From contig CAZVLE010000119.1 in assembly GCA_964627855.1 (NCBI GenBank), positions 1 to 9,413 of the forward strand: a stretch of 9,413 bases of DNA, written 5' to 3'. The DNA comes from CAZVLE01 sp964627855. GTDB taxonomy: Bacteria; Bacillota; Dethiobacteria; DTU022. How positions within the stretch are numbered: the stretch's first letter is position 1; every line of letters starts with the position of its first letter. The notes below the pieces were generated by a model, which did not search any database, had not been told where the DNA came from, and saw nothing but the letters and a program-made list of their open reading frames with translations. This document shows positions 6,972 to 9,413 of the stretch, piece by piece. Both the position numbers and the translations under genes were made by a program.

Positions 6972-7238
6972 TTAACAAGATAAGGTAAAATATTTGTTAA
7001 ATCTGGGTAAAAAAAGCCTAATCGAACAGGCGCTTTTCTTTTTGTCTGGAGGGATCAGTAATTCGGGGAATTCCCGAAGCACACCGCTTCCCCCGCAGTT
7101 GTTGCAATCATAATCGGCAGTCCTACGGGCTTCATAGGCTGCATCATGGGGGTAGGCCGAGAGGCCAACACGCTTCATTAACTCAACATCATAAACCTCA
7201 TTTCCAATATAGGCTATCTGATCTAAAGGGCAGTTAAT
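6972..7238 (-). pseudogene. C-terminal fragment of a second KdsC/NeuA-type HAD phosphatase
   Basis: Read on the minus strand from 7238, the open frame gives DQIAYIGNEVYDVELMKRVG, then LSAYPHDAAYEARRTADYD and NNCGGSGVLREFPELLI. This matches the last third of the intact HAD phosphatase of the operon (EEVAYIGDDYNDLE to GGRGAFREFAELII). I count 27 identities in 57 ungapped positions by hand. The GN..xD form of motif IV also recalls the HAD domain of CMP-sialate synthetases. The nucleophile half (DxDG) is missing and the frame is closed upstream by the TAA at 7241-7239, so it cannot be active. Motif IV is also altered, with Glu and Tyr where Asp and Asn are usual. After ELLI the frame runs on for about 26 unrelated-looking residues. 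Too divergent to be a fresh duplication of the intact copy. Confidence 0.72.
7009..7035 (-). terminator. Possible terminator within the 3' end of the HAD fragment
   Basis: On the minus strand AAGCGCCT pairs with AGGCTT around an eight-base loop, with a two-base bulge, and runs into seven T residues (complement of 7009-7015). It lies shortly after the last conserved codons of the HAD fragment and may be the original terminator of the lost gene. The bulged stem keeps confidence low. Confidence 0.35.
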
Positions 7239-7910
7239 TTATCTCGCTTTCAGGTCAAGGGTGATGTTAAGGTCTGCCGGGGGCAGGTTTGACCAGAGGT
7301 TATCGATCATGTTTTTCTGACGGGCGAATATGAAGCGGCCCCAAAGGCTTAATTGGCTTGAATCAAAAATTAATTTTAAATCAGGGTTTTCGTTACCCAT
7401 AGAGTGAGCGACAAAGGCTTTGGCCGCATGTCGGACCAGAAAATGGGCCTCCCGGTCAGTAACCAAATATTACCTTAAAGTGTTTATTATTTCGTACTCA
7501 AGGGTTTCCAGCATCAAAGCATCGGATTCATCAGCAAAAGCGCTTCCAGGGCGCAGTTTTTAGATCAGATTGACGGATCTGATTATGATTTTGTTTTCCT
7601 CTATGACTGCATAACGAATCGGTTAGGGTAGCGTTATCAGCGGATCGGTTTTAATATCATACAGGAAACCACCCTCTTCATAGTCGGCTAGGGCAATATC
7701 CTGGGCGTGACAATGACCGCTAAAGGCAAGTCTAACTCCGGCAAGAGCAAGAAAACGGTTAAAGCGGCTATAATCCTCAACCAGTAAAGCGGGATAAAGT
7801 TTGCCCTGACCTGAAAAGTGCTCGACAACCACGTGGTGAATCGTAGCTATAACAGCAATAGAGGCATGTAGAGACATAAGACCGGGTTCCTTGGCGCTTT
7901 GGATAAACAT
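7239..7910 (-). pseudogene. Metallophosphoesterase remnant (cyclic-nucleotide phosphodiesterase-like), C-terminal half with three in-frame TAA codons
   Basis: One continuous minus-strand frame from 7910 to the stop at 7241-7239 carries a recognisable calcineurin-like phosphoesterase C-terminal half. IAVIATIHHVVVEHFSGQG holds the His motif, and VEDYSRFNRFLALAGVRLAF is followed by SGHCHAQDIALADYEEGG, the GHxH motif. After TAA at 7625-7623 it continues as PIRYAVIEENKIIIRSVNLI. A second TAA is at 7562-7560, then LRPGSAFADESDALMLETLE. A third TAA is at 7472-7470, then AAKAFVAHSMGNE and the ending PADLNITLDLKAR. The frame is preserved across all three stops, so decay was by point mutation. The N-terminal half with DxH and GNHD is absent; upstream comes directly the symporter terminator. 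Resemblance to Firmicute proteins annotated as 3',5'-cyclic-nucleotide phosphodiesterase is from memory. The substrate of the ancestor is unknown. Confidence 0.75.
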
Positions 7911-7942
7911 AAAAAAGGGGCGGATTAAAATCCGTCCCTTTT
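7911..7942 (-). terminator. Strong Rho-independent terminator of the AGCS symporter gene
   Basis: On the minus strand AAAAGGGACGGAT pairs with ATCCGCCCCTTTT across a four-base TTTA loop, a 13-bp stem with a single G-T pair, and ends in a run of six T. It begins 26 bases after the symporter stop codon. Confidence 0.9.
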
Positions 7943-7943
7943 A

Positions 7944-7954
7944 GGCTGCCGCCA
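7944..7954 (+). repeat. 11-bp inverted repeat, copy 1, downstream of the symporter gene
   Basis: GGCTGCCGCCA here is the exact reverse complement of TGGCGGCAGCC at 9382-9392. The two copies bracket the symporter gene just outside its coding region. Its role is unknown and chance is possible. Confidence 0.4.
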
Positions 7955-7967
7955 TCGCTGCCGGTAA

Positions 7968-9356
7968 CTATTTAACTTTTGTTTTGATTTCTTTGAATTC
8001 CTCGGTAGAGAAGAATTCCTTGGTTAGTTTAACAATGACCCCACTTAACATAACCAGAGCTACTAAGTTTGGTATAGCCATAAGCGCGTTTAGCGTATCT
8101 GCTATATCCCAGACCATTTTCAGGCCGCCCAGTGCTCCGATAAACAAGAAAGGCAGCCAGATAATCCTGTAGGGAACAATGATTTTTGTGCCAAACAGGT
8201 ATTCGGCACACTTTTCACCATAATAGCACCAGACGATGGTAGTGGAATAGGCAAAGAGGATAACCCCGATCGATACGAGCAGGCCGCCTACGCCAGGTAA
8301 CCCGGCATTGAAAGCCATGGCGGTAAGGGAGGCCCCTGTTACGCCTGTAGTCCATACCCCGGTAGTAATGATCGCCAGGGCAGTCATCGTGCAGAGTATG
8401 ATTGTATCGGTAAATACTTCAAAAAGGCCCCATACGCCCTGGCGAACCGGATGGTCAACTTTCGCGGTTGAGTGGGCGATCGGGGTGCTTCCGAGGCCGG
8501 CTTCATTGGAAAAAACTCCTCTGGCTACACCCCAGCGGAGTGTCATCATCAGTGTAGCCCCGGTGAAGCCGCCTACAGCAGACATCGGCCTGAAGGCATA
8601 CTCAAAGATCAGGGCGAACGCTGAAGGCACTGCTTTTATATTGATAATAATAATGATTAATGCTGCTACGATATAAAATGCAGCCATCACGGGCACCAAT
8701 GTCCCGCATACATTGGCGATTCTTTTAATTCCGCCGATGGTAACTACGCCGACAAGAACAGCCAGGATGATTCCGGTCCAGAGATGCGGCATGCCGAAAG
8801 TAGAATTAAGGACATCGGCCATTGAATTAGCCTGGACCATGTTGCCAATGCCAAGGGCGGCAAAGGCCCCGAAAATGCTGAATACTACGGCCATCCAGGG
8901 CCATTTCAGCCCGTTCTTGATATAATACATTGGCCCGCCGGCGACAACACCGCCGCGAAATTCGCGGTAGTGAACACCGAGAGTTACTTCTGCATAGTTG
9001 GTTACCATCCCCAGAACACCGGTAACCCACATCCAGAAGATTGCCCCGGGGCCACCAAGGGCAATAGCCGTGGCAACTCCGGCAATGTTACCCACGCCTA
9101 CAGTTGAGGCTATTGCGGTGGTCAGCGCCTTAAAGGGAGATATGTCGCCTTTGTCCTTTTCGTCTACAAAGCGGATTTTTCGCCATATTTCCCGGCAGGC
9201 CCGGCCAAACTGGGTGAACTGGAGACCTTTTAGCCTGATCGTAAAATAAAGGCCCACGCCGACGATCATGATCAGCATGAAAGGGCCCCAAAGAATGCCA
9301 TTCAGCCAATCATTAAAAGAAAGAATTGCACTTCCAATAGCCTGTAATAATCCCAA
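7968..9356 (-). CDS. AGCS-family sodium:alanine (amino acid) symporter
   Basis: A 462-residue polytopic membrane protein of the alanine/glycine:cation symporter family, which imports alanine or glycine with Na+ or H+. The family signature is at residues 79-111 (TTAIASTVGVGNIAGVATA, then GGPGAIFWMWV), followed by the typical Gly-Met-x-x-Asn-Tyr-Ala-Glu segment, GGPMYYI, and RWGVARGVFSNEAGLGSTPI with its conserved NEAGLG. Around ten hydrophobic segments fill the protein; the length is normal and no frame break is seen. The start is a TTG at 9356, supported by GAGAGGAG nine bases upstream; no in-frame ATG is available there. It is a single-gene unit with its own terminator. It appears richer in G+C than the plus-strand operon and has no evident functional link to it. 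Confidence 0.95.
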   Translation of the reverse strand: MGLLQAIGSAILSFNDWLNGILWGPFMLIMIVGVGLYFTIRLKGLQFTQFGRACREIWRKIRFVDEKDKGDISPFKALTTAIASTVGVGNIAGVATAIALGGPGAIFWMWVTGVLGMVTNYAEVTLGVHYREFRGGVVAGGPMYYIKNGLKWPWMAVVFSIFGAFAALGIGNMVQANSMADVLNSTFGMPHLWTGIILAVLVGVVTIGGIKRIANVCGTLVPVMAAFYIVAALIIIIINIKAVPSAFALIFEYAFRPMSAVGGFTGATLMMTLRWGVARGVFSNEAGLGSTPIAHSTAKVDHPVRQGVWGLFEVFTDTIILCTMTALAIITTGVWTTGVTGASLTAMAFNAGLPGVGGLLVSIGVILFAYSTTIVWCYYGEKCAEYLFGTKIIVPYRIIWLPFLFIGALGGLKMVWDIADTLNALMAIPNLVALVMLSGVIVKLTKEFFSTEEFKEIKTKVK

Positions 9357-9365
9357 ATTATTAAA

Positions 9366-9373
9366 CTCCTCTC
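9366..9373 (-). promoter_or_regulatory. Ribosome binding site deciding the TTG start of the symporter
   Basis: The minus-strand sequence GAGAGGAG lies nine bases before TTG 9356. It supports this unusual start codon in the absence of any in-frame ATG nearby. Confidence 0.75.
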
Positions 9374-9381
9374 ATTATATT

Positions 9382-9392
9382 TGGCGGCAGCC
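9382..9392 (-). repeat. 11-bp inverted repeat, copy 2, in the symporter leader
   Basis: TGGCGGCAGCC on the plus strand is the exact reverse complement of 7944-7954. It lies between the candidate -10 box and the ribosome site of the symporter gene, where a regulator site or leader structure could act. Confidence 0.4.
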
Positions 9393-9402
9393 ATGAAGTG
9401 AT

Positions 9403-9408
9403 ATTATA
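9403..9408 (-). promoter_or_regulatory. Candidate -10 box of the symporter promoter
   Basis: A perfect TATAAT on the minus strand would start transcription near 9396, giving a leader of about 40 bases before TTG 9356. The matching -35 box would fall beyond the right edge, so it cannot be checked here. Confidence 0.4.
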
Positions 9409-9413
9409 TATTT

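Noticed and set aside
7470..7625. Recoding of TAA as a sense codon, because protein similarity continues through three TAA codons.
   Set aside because: Intact genes in the same window end naturally at TAA (transketolase C subunit, synthase, phosphoesterase, PAP2), and the affected gene also lacks its N-terminal half, so a pseudogene is the simpler reading.
8308..8676. Plus-strand 122-codon open frame opposite the symporter gene, and similar ones at 7984-8172, 8713-8925 and 8998-9249.
   Set aside because: They are antisense shadows of a well-supported membrane protein gene, with no ribosome site or recognisable domain.
9374..9379. A second minus-strand TATAAT close to the symporter start.
   Set aside because: Transcription from it would begin inside the ribosome binding site, and no -35-like sequence is found at proper spacing.
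1..9413. CRISPR array, tRNA or rRNA genes, transposase or integrase genes.
   Set aside because: No regular repeat-spacer pattern, no cloverleaf or rRNA-like sequence and no recombinase motif was seen on reading both strands by eye.

Overview
The window looks like a chromosomal stretch from a low-to-mid GC Gram-positive-type bacterium, most likely a clostridial Firmicute. The basis is strong Shine-Dalgarno (SD) sequences such as AAGGAGG, at least one TTG start, tight one-strand gene packing and the character of the symporter. This placement is an inference; no rRNA or other marker gene is present.

Region 1 (1-6268, + strand) is the 3' part of an operon. In order it encodes the two halves of a split transketolase (the N-terminal half is cut by the left edge), a PLP class III aminotransferase resembling glutamate-1-semialdehyde aminomutase, a short-chain dehydrogenase (SDR), a KdsC-type HAD sugar-phosphate phosphatase, and a NeuB-family PEP-condensing synthase that lacks the C-terminal SAF domain. 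After these come the two ends of a deleted GT4 glycosyltransferase and an intact calcineurin-like phosphoesterase. Intergenic gaps run from a 7-base overlap to 61 bases, and no internal promoter or terminator is evident. Together the genes suggest synthesis of an ulosonic (sialic-acid-like) sugar for a surface glycan. The enzymes feeding the synthase are not the usual UDP-GlcNAc epimerase or DegT aminotransferase set. A cytidylyltransferase is not in the window and may lie upstream.

Region 2 (6269-6967) has a weak convergent hairpin and a minus-strand PAP2-type membrane phosphatase.

Region 3 (6972-7910, minus strand) is a gene graveyard. It holds the C-terminal piece of a second HAD phosphatase, clearly related to the intact one in the operon, and directly upstream of it the C-terminal half of another metallophosphoesterase, still in one frame but broken by three TAA codons.

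Region 4 (7911-9413, minus strand) is an intact AGCS-family sodium:amino-acid symporter with a strong Rho-independent terminator and a TTG start. It is visibly richer in G+C than the rest.

The two points most worth following are the unusual enzyme combination of the operon and the three deletion or decay scars (one glycosyltransferase, two phosphatases) clustered just downstream of it.
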